A DNA stretch of 64,000 nucleotides from Glycomyces fuscus (lineage in GTDB: Bacteria > Actinomycetota > Actinomycetes > Streptosporangiales > Streptosporangiaceae), in NCBI GenBank assembly GCA_002529455.1, contig NYMS01000013.1, forward strand, positions 62,001 through 126,000. The letters are read 5' to 3'. Both the position numbers and the translations under genes were made by a program. Shown here piece by piece: positions 33,497-42,988 of the stretch (position 1 is its first letter; the number at the start of each line of letters is the position of its first letter). Below the pieces are notes generated by a model. That model saw nothing but the letters and a program-made list of their open reading frames with translations, did no database searches and was not told where the DNA came from.

Positions 33497-34123
33497 ATGA
33501 CCCTCGCCTGGAACGTGCCGGGACTGCCCTTCACCCTCTCACCGTCGTCCGGAGAAGCATGGGCGGTGGACGAGGGGACCGGCGCGGTGACGGCCTCCGC
33601 GACCGCCCGCAGCGACATCTTCATCGCCCCGGACTCGGACTCCCAGACCAACGCCGCGACCATGCTCAACGCCGAGACCCTGCTCGGCGTCCCCCCGGAA
33701 GGCGACTTCCAGTTCAGCGCGCGTGTCACCGTCGGCTTCGCGTCGGCTTTCGACGCCGGAGTGCTGCTCCTGTGGATCGACGACCGCCACTGGGGCAAGC
33801 TCTGCTTCGAGTACTCCCCCGACCGCGAACCCATGGTCGTCTCCGTGGTCACCCGGGGCGTCTCGGACGACGCCAACGCCTTCACCGTCGACGGCCGCAC
33901 GGTGTGGCTGCGTGTCTCGCGGATCGGCCGGGCCTTCGCCTACCACGCCTCCCCGGACGGCACGGCCTGGCGGATGGTCCGGTTCTTCGCCGTCGGCGAC
34001 GACACCGCGCCCGCCCGGATCGGATTCGAGGCCCAGTCGCCGACCGGCGACGGCTGCGCCGTCACCTTCGACGACATCCGCTTCACCCGCGAGCGCCTGG
34101 CCGAACTGCGGGACGGCTCCTGA
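33497..34123 (+). CDS. DUF1349-domain (concanavalin-like) protein
   Basis: A 208-residue jelly-roll protein of the DUF1349 family (YesU/regulation-of-enolase type). Landmarks are ATARSDIFIAPDSDSQTNAATMLNAETLLG, GDFQFSARVTVGFASAFDAGVLLLWIDDRHWGKLCFE and VWLRVSRIGRAFAYHASPDGTAWRMVRFF, whose Asp-His-W-K and F-Y--S-DG-xW pairs are typical. No signal peptide, so it is cytoplasmic. Family members are often found near sugar-metabolism genes and may bind carbohydrate, but no catalytic role is established. AGGAAGCAGC gives the ribosome-binding site. A strong hairpin follows the gene. Confidence 0.8.
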   Translation: MTLAWNVPGLPFTLSPSSGEAWAVDEGTGAVTASATARSDIFIAPDSDSQTNAATMLNAETLLGVPPEGDFQFSARVTVGFASAFDAGVLLLWIDDRHWGKLCFEYSPDREPMVVSVVTRGVSDDANAFTVDGRTVWLRVSRIGRAFAYHASPDGTAWRMVRFFAVGDDTAPARIGFEAQSPTGDGCAVTFDDIRFTRERLAELRDGS

Positions 34124-34168
34124 GGCGGGGAACGGCCGCGGTACGGGACCCTTCCGGCGGGGCCCGCG

Positions 34169-34207
34169 TTCCGGCTCGGAGCGCGGGCCCCGCGCTCCGA
34201 GCCGGAA
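34169..34207. terminator. 19-bp perfect hairpin, bidirectional terminator
   Basis: The arms 34169-34187 and 34189-34207 are exact complements around a single central base (arms begin TTCCGGCTCGGAGCG and end CGCTCCGAGCCGGAA). It lies between the convergent DUF1349 and cupin genes, so it can stop transcription from both sides. Confidence 0.7.
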
Positions 34208-34286
34208 CGGAGGGAGCCCCGGGCCGGGTCGGCGCGGACGCGACGGGGCGTCCCGCGTGCGGGCCGGTGCGGCCCGGCCCCTCACG

Positions 34287-34691
34287 TCAGCTCGCTTCCA
34301 GGGCGTGCCCGGTGGTGGCGTCCACGTGGTCGGGCACCTCCTCGTGGCGGTCCCCCACCGTCAGCGTCCCGGTCGGCTCGAACAGGAGGAGGGAGGCCCC
34401 GCCGTCGGACTCGGGCCGGTGCTCGGTGCCGCGCGGAACCACGAAGACCGACCCCCTCTCCAGGGTGACCACCCGCTCGGCTCCCCCGGCCTCCTCCCTC
34501 AGCCGGATGCGCAGGTCCCCGTCCAGCAGCAGGAAGAACTCGTCGGTGTCGTCGTGGGCGTGCCACACGTACTCGCCCCGGACCTTGGCCACGCGCACGT
34601 CGTAGTCGTTGACCCGGGTGACGATGCGCGGACTCCACAGCTGGTCGAAGGAGTCCAGCGCGTCGTGCAGGTTGATCGGCTGTTCGCTCAT
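34287..34691 (-). CDS. Cupin-domain protein
   Basis: A 134-residue single cupin. Motif 1 is YVWHAHDDTDEFFLLLDGDLRI (two His and Glu as metal ligands: H-x-H-x(4)-E), motif 2 RGSVFVVPRGTEHRPES with the last His. The family binds Fe, Mn or Zn and includes isomerases, dioxygenases and sensors. The ATG at 34691 is chosen because CAGGAT precedes it by 7 nt (leaderless, moderate) and because the ATG at 34700 lacks any signal. It diverges from the GlxA-type regulator gene with a 52-bp gap, so it is probably its target. Confidence 0.82.
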   Translation of the reverse strand: MSEQPINLHDALDSFDQLWSPRIVTRVNDYDVRVAKVRGEYVWHAHDDTDEFFLLLDGDLRIRLREEAGGAERVVTLERGSVFVVPRGTEHRPESDGGASLLLFEPTGTLTVGDRHEEVPDHVDATTGHALEAS

Positions 34692-34743
34692 GAGGGCCAT
34701 CCTGGCCGTGGCGCACCGCCCGGGGAAGTGCTAGGAATCGCAC

Positions 34744-35727
34744 ATGCCGCAAGAATCCTCGCACCGCGTGGCCCTCGTCGTGGACGAGGGTTCCAATCCC
34801 TTCGAGATGAGCGTGGCCACCGAGCTGTTCGGGCTGCGCCGCCCCGAGATCGACCGCCCCTGGTACGAGCTGACGGTGTGCGCGGCGGTGCCCGAGGTGC
34901 GCGTGCACCGGGGCATGTTCACCCTCGGCGGCCTGGCCGGGCTGGAGGCGGTGTCGGAGGCCGACACCGTCATCGTGCCCAACCGCCCCGACCCCGAGGT
35001 CCCGCCCGCTCCGGAGGTGGTGGAGGCCGTGCGCGCGGCGGACCGGCGCGGCGCCCGTCTGGTGAGTTTTTGCAGCGGCGCGTTCACCCTGGCGGCGGCC
35101 GGGGTCCTGGACGGCCGACGGGCCGCCACGCACTGGCGGTTCGAGGAGCTGTTCGCCCGGACCCATCCCCGGGTCCGGCTGGAGCGGGACGTGCTGTTCG
35201 TGGACGAGGGCCGGGTGCTCACCGCGGCGGGCAGCGCCGCGGCCCTGGACCTGGGCCTGCACCTGATCCGCCGCGACCACGGGGAACTGGTCGCCAACAC
35301 CGTCAGCAGGCGGCTGGTGTTCGCCTCCCACCGCGAGGGCGGACAGCGCCAGTTCGTGCCCGACCCCCTCCCCGAGGCGGCCGACACCTCGCTGTCCCCG
35401 CTCCTGGACTGGGCGCGCGAGCGCCTGGACTCCCCGCTCACCGTCGCCGACCTGGCCGTCCGGGCCTCGGTCAGCGCCGCGACCCTGCACCGCCGCTTCC
35501 GGGCCGAGCTGGGCACGACCCCGCTGGCCTGGCTGCGCGTGGAGCGGGTACGGCTGGCCTGCCGCCTGATCGAGGCGGGCGGGATGGGGCTGGAGACCGT
35601 CGCCCGCGCCAGCGGCCTGGGCAGCACCGCCAACCTGCGCGCGAGCGTGCGCGCCCACACCGGGGTCAGCCCCTCGGTCTACCGGGAGCGCTTCGGACCG
35701 AGGCCGCTGGGCGGGGCGCGGACCTGA
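34744..35727 (+). CDS. GlxA-type regulator (DJ-1/PfpI plus AraC HTH)
   Basis: A 327-residue two-domain regulator. Residues about 8-175 are a DJ-1/PfpI-like sensor: VALVVDEGSNPFEMSVATEL, VIVPNRPDPEV, and LVSFCSGAFTLAAAGVLDGRRAATHW with the nucleophile-elbow Cys. Residues about 215-320 are the AraC-type double HTH (SPLTVADLAVRASVSAATLHRRF, then VARASGLGSTANLRASVRAHTGVSPSVYRERF). Such proteins usually activate catabolic or stress genes in response to small ligands. TAGGAA lies 7 nt upstream of the ATG, without a ribosome-binding site (leaderless). Divergent cupin gene as a probable target. Confidence 0.87.
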   Translation: MPQESSHRVALVVDEGSNPFEMSVATELFGLRRPEIDRPWYELTVCAAVPEVRVHRGMFTLGGLAGLEAVSEADTVIVPNRPDPEVPPAPEVVEAVRAADRRGARLVSFCSGAFTLAAAGVLDGRRAATHWRFEELFARTHPRVRLERDVLFVDEGRVLTAAGSAAALDLGLHLIRRDHGELVANTVSRRLVFASHREGGQRQFVPDPLPEAADTSLSPLLDWARERLDSPLTVADLAVRASVSAATLHRRFRAELGTTPLAWLRVERVRLACRLIEAGGMGLETVARASGLGSTANLRASVRAHTGVSPSVYRERFGPRPLGGART

Positions 35728-35800
35728 ACCCCCCCGGGGACGCGTCATGGGCCGTCGACGGCACACGGCCGTGCCGGAGCCGCGAGCAGGAACCCTTCCG

Positions 35801-35830
35801 GTGGCGCCCCCGGCGGGCCGGGGGCGCCAC
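35801..35830. terminator. Hairpin between convergent genes
   Basis: GTGGCGCCCCCGG (35801-35813), loop CGGG, then the exact complement CCGGGGGCGCCAC (35818-35830). It sits 73 bp after the GlxA-type gene and 7 bp from the phosphoesterase stop, so it may work in both directions. Confidence 0.65.
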
Positions 35831-35837
35831 ACCGGGA

Positions 35838-37106
35838 TCAGAGGGTGTCGGTCACGTGCTTGCCGTCGCTCTTGTCGATGGTGAAGGAGTCCACGACCGT
35901 GCCGTCGGCGGTGCGGGCGGTGTAGCGCAGGCGGGTGCCGTCCACCTCCACGGCCTGGAAGGTGGAGGTGTCGGCCAGCTGCACGCGGACCTCGGCGCCG
36001 TTGTCCGTCCAGTTCTGGGTGGACGCGCCGTACATCTTGGTGCCGGTCACCGCCACGGTGTAGACCGGGCCGGTCTGCACGTCGGGGTCGCCGGTGCGGT
36101 TCGCGGTCAGGTTGCCCCGCCCGTAGGAGTGGTCGTGGCCCTGCAGGACCAGGTCCACGTCGTGCTCCTCCAGGGTGTCGAGCCAGGAGTCGCGCAGGGG
36201 GCCGTTGTCGCGGCTGGGGCTGTTGGAGAAGACCGGGTGGTGGAAGGTGACCACCGTCCAGGGGTGGGGGTTGGTGGACAGGGCCTCCTCCAGCCAGCGC
36301 TGCTGGGTGTCCAGCCACGAGTCCGCGCTCAGCGGCGCCGCGTTGCGGTAGTTGGAGTTGAGGACGACGAAGCGCACGCCCTGGTAGTCGGTGTGGTAGA
36401 CGGTCTGGGGCAGGTGGCGTCCGCCGGTGGGCCCGTTGCCCGCTCCCGGGAACTGCGGGTTCCAGTACCGGCTCAGGGAGAGCAGCGAGTACTCGTGGTT
36501 GCCGGGGGCGGCGAGGTGGTTGACGGTGCCGGTGGCCTCGGGGCCGAAGGCGCCGAACCACTCGTTCCACTGGGACTCGCTGTTGGGAGAGTCGACGAGG
36601 TCGCCGGAGTGCACGACCAGCTCGGCCCCGGGTTCGGCGGCCAGGGCGGCCCGCACCACCGTGGCGCCGCCGGTGGAGATGCCGTTCTGGACGTCGCCGA
36701 AGTACAGGAACGTGAAGGGCTCGGCGCCGGAGGCCGCGGTGGTGAAGGTGCGCCAGGGGCTGAAGGCGGTGCCGTCGCCCACGCGGTAGCGGTAGGCGGT
36801 GTCGGGGGCCAGGCCGGTGGCGGTGGCGGCGTGGAAGGTGCCGTTGGCCGAGCCGGTGTCGGAGCCCTCGACGGTGGTGACCCGGCCGGGGTCGGCGTCG
36901 GGGGCGATCTGCGCGACGGGCGCGCCGGAGCCGTCCGAGCGCCAGGTGAGGGTCTGGGAGGTGGCGGGGTCGGCGGTGGGTGAGAGGATCACCCGCTCGG
37001 GGGTGGTGGCCGCGGCGGCCGCGGGCGCGTTGGCGACGACGGGGGTCAGGGCCAGCAGGGTCGTGCCGAGCAGGGCGAGGGCGGGGCGGGCGGCGAAGCG
37101 GGACAC
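35838..37106 (-). CDS. Secreted purple-acid-phosphatase-like metallophosphoesterase
   Basis: A 422-residue exported enzyme. A Sec-type signal peptide spans residues 1 to about 33 (ALALLGTTLLALTPVVANAPAAAAA). A fibronectin-III-like purple acid phosphatase N-domain follows (ERVILSPTADPATSQTLTWR; DTAYRYRVGDG). The calcineurin-type core has FLYFGDVQNG, LVVHSGDLVDS, APGNHEYS, TFHHPVFS and LQGHDHSYGRGN, giving the complete two-metal ligand set. Phosphate scavenging from organic esters is the likely role. The GTG at 37106 has GAAAGG 9 nt upstream. GTTAACG / GTTGCCCG steps of 11 bp about 40-65 bp upstream faintly resemble a PhoP direct-repeat box. Confidence 0.88.
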   Translation of the reverse strand: MSRFAARPALALLGTTLLALTPVVANAPAAAAATTPERVILSPTADPATSQTLTWRSDGSGAPVAQIAPDADPGRVTTVEGSDTGSANGTFHAATATGLAPDTAYRYRVGDGTAFSPWRTFTTAASGAEPFTFLYFGDVQNGISTGGATVVRAALAAEPGAELVVHSGDLVDSPNSESQWNEWFGAFGPEATGTVNHLAAPGNHEYSLLSLSRYWNPQFPGAGNGPTGGRHLPQTVYHTDYQGVRFVVLNSNYRNAAPLSADSWLDTQQRWLEEALSTNPHPWTVVTFHHPVFSNSPSRDNGPLRDSWLDTLEEHDVDLVLQGHDHSYGRGNLTANRTGDPDVQTGPVYTVAVTGTKMYGASTQNWTDNGAEVRVQLADTSTFQAVEVDGTRLRYTARTADGTVVDSFTIDKSDGKHVTDTL

Positions 37107-37336
37107 GGGGGGTGCCTTTCTGCCGAGGACGCTGACGCAGCGAAGGTAACCGCCCTCGGGCAACACCCCGTTAACGTGTTGTGACCACCGGTAGCACCCG
37201 GGTGAACGCGGCGGCCGGCTCCCCCGGGGCCGCCGCCTCGGCGGGGACCACGGGAGAAGGGCCCTCGGGCGGCAGGGGTGGTCGTCCCCGCCGCGCCGAA
37301 GGCCCTCCCCGCCCTCCCGGGACCGGTCATCGGATC

Positions 37337-37361
37337 TGCGGGCCCGCCGTGGCGGGCCGCA
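37337..37361. terminator. Hairpin after the I36-like gene
   Basis: TGCGGGCCCGCC-GT-GGCGGGCCGCA, one bulged G, located 16-40 bp beyond the leftward stop at 37377. It separates the I36-like gene from the phosphoesterase promoter region (37107-37336), which otherwise shows nothing. Confidence 0.5.
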
Positions 37362-37376
37362 CGCCCGGCGCACCGG

Positions 37377-37799
37377 TCACAGGTTGGTCCACATGTGGGA
37401 GGAGATGTTGTTGTTCAGCGCCTGGCCGGAGCCGGAGCCGGTGTTGGCGTCGAAGGTCCACTGGCTCAGGTTGGCGAGGGCCACGCCGTTGTGCACCCCC
37501 CGGCGGGCACCGGAGTGGTTGAGCCCCCAGTAGACCCACACGTCGTCGAGGTTGCCCGGGTAGCCGTTGTTCCACAGCGAGGACGTGGTGTTGCGGCAGG
37601 CCCCCCAGTTGGAGGAGTTGCCCGCCCAGGACGCGCAGTAGCGGTTGTAGTTGAAGTCGTAGTAGGCGTACAGCCTGCCGTCGGCGGCCGCGGCCGCGGT
37701 GTGGGACCGGACCTCCTCGGCCTGCGCGGTGGGGGCGTTGAACAGGGTCGCGGCGGTGATCGCCGCCGCGACCAGGGCCGTCATGCGCTTGGTCCTCAT
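37377..37799 (-). CDS. Secreted peptidase inhibitor I36-like small protein
   Basis: A 140-residue exported protein. The signal peptide (MRTKRMTALVAAAITAATLF, cleavage after AQA at 27) is clear. The mature part is a beta-rich domain with LYAYYDFNYNRYCASWAGNSSNWGACRNTTSSLWNNGYPGNLDDVWVYW: the YYDFNYN strand, paired Cys, N-SSLWN-G turn and V--YW match the inhibitor I36 (SMI-like) domain of Streptomyces secreted proteins. Metalloprotease inhibition is the family function but has been shown for few members. AGGAGACC ribosome-binding site. No protease gene is adjacent; the next gene in the same direction encodes a lipoprotein. Confidence 0.8.
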   Translation of the reverse strand: MRTKRMTALVAAAITAATLFNAPTAQAEEVRSHTAAAAADGRLYAYYDFNYNRYCASWAGNSSNWGACRNTTSSLWNNGYPGNLDDVWVYWGLNHSGARRGVHNGVALANLSQWTFDANTGSGSGQALNNNISSHMWTNL

Positions 37800-37847
37800 G
37801 GTCTCCTGCCTTTCTTCCTGTGTCTCTTACTCCTCCGGGGGCGGGGG

Positions 37848-38804
37848 TCACTCCCGGTGTTCGGGGCCCGTGGCCCGCTCCGCCCCGCCGACGACGGAGC
37901 GGGCCCGGGGCAGGGCGTCCAGTTGCAGCCGCCGCTGCGTCTCCAGCGCGGAGCGGTGGCGCTCGCGCAGTTCCTGGCCGTGCTGTTCGTCCAGGTCCGC
38001 CGCGGTCCGGGCCAGCCCGGAGTCCAGGGCGCAGCGCGCCTCCGCCAGCGCGAGTCCGACCTCCTCCTGCCAGGGCAGGGGGTCCTGCGGGGGAGGCAGC
38101 GCGGCACGGAGGTCGGCCGGTGTGGCGTAGTCGTGTCCGGCGGCGCGCATGCAGTCCGCCCAGGGCCGGACGGCCTCCAGGTAGCGCTGGTCGTCGACCA
38201 CGAGTTGGTGGCGGAGCGCGGGAAGGGCGTCGGCGGTGGTCCGGGCCTGGAACCAGGCGGCCAGGTCGCCGTAGAGCTCGCGGTCGGCCTGTGACTGGCA
38301 GCCCTGGTCGCTGCGGCCGAGTTCCATCCCGTCGGGCGTGGTCGCCGTCAGCCCGACGGGGCCGGGCCCGTTGGCGGCCACCAGCGCCTGGGCCCTGCGC
38401 TCGGGGGACAGACTCGTGAAGTAGACGTGGTTGGGGTCGTTCTCCCGCAGTTCGGCGGCCTCGCGCTGAAGCCGGGATCCGTAACCGTGCTCGGCGGCCC
38501 AGGACGGATCGTCGATGACGTAACGGAATTCCTCGAACTCGGCGGAGGTATTATCCGAAACGATCTGGTACTCGAACCCGTGGCTTTCCATGCATTCTCG
38601 GAGCAGAATCTGCCCGGCCGCCTCCAGCAGGCCCTCCTCCTCCGGTGTGATCTCGCGCGCGGGGGTGTTCTGCGCCTGCTGTTGCGCGGAGCAGGAGGCA
38701 GTGAGGAGGAGCGGCAGGGCCAGGAGGGCGAGGACCGCACGCGGCTTCGCCGTGTGAGCCCTTCGGCGCGCTGCGCCGTGTCCGACCGTCGATCCCCCAT
38801 TCAT
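37848..38804 (-). CDS. Lipoprotein, unknown function
   Basis: A 318-residue lipoprotein. Basic N-terminus, hydrophobic stretch AVLALLALPLLLTASC with a lipobox cysteine at 38, then a Gln/Ala linker and a long alpha-helical, acidic and Arg-rich domain. Two internal patterns LLRECMESHGFEYQIV and AVRPWADCMRAAGHDYATP are similar Cys-M-x-x-x-G-H/F motifs, and a further Cys occurs in ALAEARCALDSGL. The C-M-A-x-x-G motif is shared by many uncharacterised actinobacterial lipoproteins. RBS AAGGAAA before the ATG. Divergent from the ArsR-type gene at 38935. No transporter partner is present. Confidence 0.78.
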   Translation of the reverse strand: MNGGSTVGHGAARRRAHTAKPRAVLALLALPLLLTASCSAQQQAQNTPAREITPEEEGLLEAAGQILLRECMESHGFEYQIVSDNTSAEFEEFRYVIDDPSWAAEHGYGSRLQREAAELRENDPNHVYFTSLSPERRAQALVAANGPGPVGLTATTPDGMELGRSDQGCQSQADRELYGDLAAWFQARTTADALPALRHQLVVDDQRYLEAVRPWADCMRAAGHDYATPADLRAALPPPQDPLPWQEEVGLALAEARCALDSGLARTAADLDEQHGQELRERHRSALETQRRLQLDALPRARSVVGGAERATGPEHRE

Positions 38805-38934
38805 GGAATTTCCTTTCCGCCTCCGGTGCCACTCACCCTTCGTCACCTTCTTGGTTATTCTTAACACTCGCTTTCGGGTTTGTGGGTACGTTTTCCTTCT
38901 GGCGACAACGTGGCCGGAAACGGGGAAGTCCGAA

Positions 38935-39936
38935 ATGTCAGAAAACAGCACAAAGCTGCGTATTCATTTCAGCGGCGACGACCTCCTGCGCCTTCGCCTG
39001 GCCGACTCCGCCGACCCCATGTGGGAGACCGTCAACAGCCTTCACCTGCTACAGCACAGACAGGGCGCCCTGTTCTTCGACGAATGGCGCGGGGCCGTGC
39101 ACCGGGCGCTGCTGGACGGCGGGCCCGGGGAACGCGCGCTGCGGTTGCTGTTGGCGCTGGCGCCCTACGGGAACTACTGCCCCGACTTCCTCACCCCGGC
39201 CGTGGCCGACCCCGATCCCGACCTCGGTATCGAGTCCGTGCTGAGCACACCGGCCCCCCGGATCCGTGAGGAGCTGGGCATCCTGGCCGGCCACGCCCGC
39301 CCGCCCTCGTCACTCGGCTGGCTGGCCGCGGGCGACGCCGGTTCCATGCGCCTGCTCGGCGGTGCCCTGCGCACCTACCACCGCGCCGCGCTCGCGCCGT
39401 TCTGGGGCCGGATCCGCGCCCAGGTGCACACCGACCTGGCACACCGTGCACGTGCCCTGCGGGGCGGGGGCTCCGAAGCGCTCCTGGCCTCCCTGGGCCC
39501 CACCGCGCTCTGGAGGCCGCCCGTCCTGGAGATCGCCTATCCCTTCGACCGCGAACTCCACCTGCGCGGACGCGGCCTGCTCCTGCTGCCGTCCTTCTTC
39601 TGCTGGGGCAGGCCCGTGACGCTCGCCGACCCCGGCCTCCCACCGGTGCTGGTCCACCCGATCGAGCACAGCCCCGGCTGGGTGCGGCCGGCCCCGCGAC
39701 CCGAGGGCCTCGCCCCGCTCCTGGGACCCACGCGCTCCCGGCTCCTGGAACTGGTGGCCGAGGGCGGAGTGTGCACCACGACGGGCCTGGCCCGCAGGCT
39801 CACCGTCTCCCCCGCCACGGCGAGCAAACACCTGAACGTGCTCCGCGAGGCCGACCTGGTGCAGAGCCGCCAGGAGGGCCGATACGTCCTGCACAGCGTC
39901 ACCGTCCTGGGCCTGGGCCTGCTGCGAGGGTCCTGA
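38935..39936 (+). CDS. ArsR-type HTH regulator with DUF5937-like N-terminal domain
   Basis: A 333-residue protein. The C-terminal ~70 residues are an ArsR-type winged helix (GPTRSRLLELVAEGGVCTTT, GLARRLTVSPATASKHLNVLREADLVQSRQEGRYVLHSVT). The N-terminal 250 residues form a helical domain (DDLLRLRLADSADPMWETVNSLHLLQ; ALRTYHRAALAPFWGRIRAQ; PPVLEIAYPFDRELHLRGRGLLLLPSFF) like that of Streptomyces ArsR-family proteins carrying DUF5937. No metal-binding Cys box is seen, so the signal is probably not arsenite. GGGGAAG precedes the ATG. The 130-bp A/T-rich gap to the divergent lipoprotein gene holds both promoters; the lipoprotein gene is the likely target. Confidence 0.82.
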   Translation: MSENSTKLRIHFSGDDLLRLRLADSADPMWETVNSLHLLQHRQGALFFDEWRGAVHRALLDGGPGERALRLLLALAPYGNYCPDFLTPAVADPDPDLGIESVLSTPAPRIREELGILAGHARPPSSLGWLAAGDAGSMRLLGGALRTYHRAALAPFWGRIRAQVHTDLAHRARALRGGGSEALLASLGPTALWRPPVLEIAYPFDRELHLRGRGLLLLPSFFCWGRPVTLADPGLPPVLVHPIEHSPGWVRPAPRPEGLAPLLGPTRSRLLELVAEGGVCTTTGLARRLTVSPATASKHLNVLREADLVQSRQEGRYVLHSVTVLGLGLLRGS

Positions 39937-40072
39937 GCGCTTCCCCTCCCGCGCGCCTCCTCCGGCACCGGCGCGTCCTCGGGCGGCGTTCTCCTCCCGC
40001 GCGTGCGCGCGCACGGGACGACGACCCGCCCCGACAGGGCAGGGCTTCGGGCACTCGGACCCGTCCGCGCAT

Positions 40073-40099
40073 TTGGGAACGTTCCCAAGGGCCTAGGAT
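40073..40099 (+). promoter_or_regulatory. LacI-type operator and -10 of the aldo/keto reductase gene
   Basis: TTGGGAACGTTCCCAA (40073-40088) is a perfect 16-bp palindrome of the CebR type (TGGGAGCGCTCCCA). TAGGAT (40094-40099) is a -10 placed 7 nt before the start codon. The palindrome covers the -35 to -10 spacer, as expected for repression. No LacI gene is next to it. Confidence 0.65.
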
Positions 40100-40106
40100 C
40101 GCACCC

Positions 40107-41084
40107 ATGGAAACACGCGTACTCGGCCGTACCAGCAAGAACGTCAGCGTCATCGGTTTCGGCGCCTGGCAGATCGGAGCCTCCTGGGGCGAGGTCAGCG
40201 AGACCGACGCCATGGACGCCCTGCACGCGGCAGCCGAATCCGGTGTCACCTTCTTCGACACCGCCGACGTCTACGGCGACGGGCGCAGCGAGCAGCTCGT
40301 CGGCAGGCTGCTCAAGGAGCGCCCCGACATCACCGTGGCCACCAAGATGGGTCGCCGCGCCGACCAGGTTCCCGAGAACTACAACCCCGACAACTTCCGC
40401 GCCTGGAACGACCGCTCCCGCCAGAACCTGGGCGTGGACACCATCGACCTCGTCCAGCTGCACTGCCCGCCCGCACGCGTCATCGACACCGACGCCGTCT
40501 TCGACGACCTCGACGCCATGGTCGCCGAGGGGCGCATGCGCGCCTACGGGGTCTCCGTGGAGACCGTGGACGAGGCCCTCGCCGCGATCGCGCGCCCCCA
40601 CGTGGCCAGCGTCCAGATCATCCTCAACGCCTTCCGCCACAAGCCGCTGGAGAAGGTGCTGCCCGCCGCTCGCGAGGCCGGGGTGGGCATCATCGCGCGC
40701 GTGCCCCTGGCCAGCGGCCTGCTGTCGGGCAGGTTCAGCGCCGACACCGCCTTCGCCGAGGACGACCACCGCAACTTCAACCGGGAGGGGCAGGCCTTCG
40801 ACAAGGGCGAGACCTTCTCCGGCATCGACTACGCGACCGGCCTGGAGGCGGTGGAGCGCCTGCGCCCGCTGGTGCCCGAGGGCGTGACCATGGCGCAGTT
40901 CGCGCTGCGCTGGATCCTGGACCAGGAGGGCGTCAGCGTGGTCATCCCCGGTGCCCGCAACGCCGAGCAGGCGCGCGGCAACGCCTCCGCCGCCGAGCTG
41001 GCCCCGCTCGGCCCCGAGGTCCGCGCCCGGGTGGCCGAGGTCTACGACGAGCTCATCCGCCCCCAGGTCCACCACCTGTGGTGA
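40107..41084 (+). CDS. Aldo/keto reductase
   Basis: A 325-residue AKR of the tas/AKR11-13 type. The barrel begins METRVLGRTSKNVSVIGFGA. FFDTADVYGDGRSEQLVG carries catalytic Asp and Tyr, TVATKMGRR the Lys, and IDLVQLHCPP the His; VIPGARNAEQARGN near the end binds the NADPH 2'-phosphate. All four catalytic positions are kept. The physiological carbonyl substrate is unknown, but the LacI-type palindrome just upstream suggests sugar-linked control. The start is set by a TAGGAT -10 that leaves no room for a leader, so the mRNA is predicted leaderless. Confidence 0.88.
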   Translation: METRVLGRTSKNVSVIGFGAWQIGASWGEVSETDAMDALHAAAESGVTFFDTADVYGDGRSEQLVGRLLKERPDITVATKMGRRADQVPENYNPDNFRAWNDRSRQNLGVDTIDLVQLHCPPARVIDTDAVFDDLDAMVAEGRMRAYGVSVETVDEALAAIARPHVASVQIILNAFRHKPLEKVLPAAREAGVGIIARVPLASGLLSGRFSADTAFAEDDHRNFNREGQAFDKGETFSGIDYATGLEAVERLRPLVPEGVTMAQFALRWILDQEGVSVVIPGARNAEQARGNASAAELAPLGPEVRARVAEVYDELIRPQVHHLW

Positions 41085-41145
41085 GGGCCTGAGACGCCGC
41101 GGCGGCCGACCCCGGTGGTCGGCCGCCGCCCGCGGGTACCGGTCG

Positions 41146-42531
<1,386 letters not shown>

Positions 42532-42667
42532 TCAGCACAGGTGGAACGGGCACCCCACACGCCGTTGTGTCGGGAACCTCGAACAAGCGCACACAGGCGC
42601 CACACGTGATGGTGATCCGAGGCTCTGAGGTCCTCACGCCTGCGGATCGTGGCTGTATGAGGAGTGT

Positions 42668-42684
42668 ATTACCTCGATGTAAAC
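42668..42684. promoter_or_regulatory. Possible GlnR box upstream of gdhA
   Basis: ATTAC-CTCGAT-GTAAAC resembles the actinobacterial GlnR pair (gTnAC-N6-GaAAC) and lies within an A/T-rich island about 150 bp upstream of gdhA, a known GlnR target in Streptomyces. The second half-site matches only loosely. The other parts of 42517-42988 show no gene. Confidence 0.35.
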
Positions 42685-42988
42685 ATAACCCTTCGCGGTC
42701 GCGGGCGGCGTCCCGCCTGTGAGGGCAGGCGTCGTACCAGGTCAGCGTGTTCTCATCCGGTCCGCCCGCCCGGGTGCGGACCCCGGACCGCCGCGCGGAG
42801 CGTGTTTCCGCCGTGTTGCGCGTACGTGACGCCGCCCGGGGCCCGGTCGGCGGCGGCCGACCCCGCCGCGCGCCCCGGCGCCGAGCCGCCGGGGCCGCCT
42901 CCGGTCCTGGCCGGAGGGCCGCACCGGTGTCCGGATGTGACAGTCGGTCGTCATTGCGGTCATGGTCGGCGGCGGTGAGGATGGATCC

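Noticed and set aside
33723..36983. A 1,086-codon rightward frame through the DUF1349, GlxA and phosphoesterase region
   Set aside because: Same reason: it shadows three real genes in other frames and its sequence is low-complexity.
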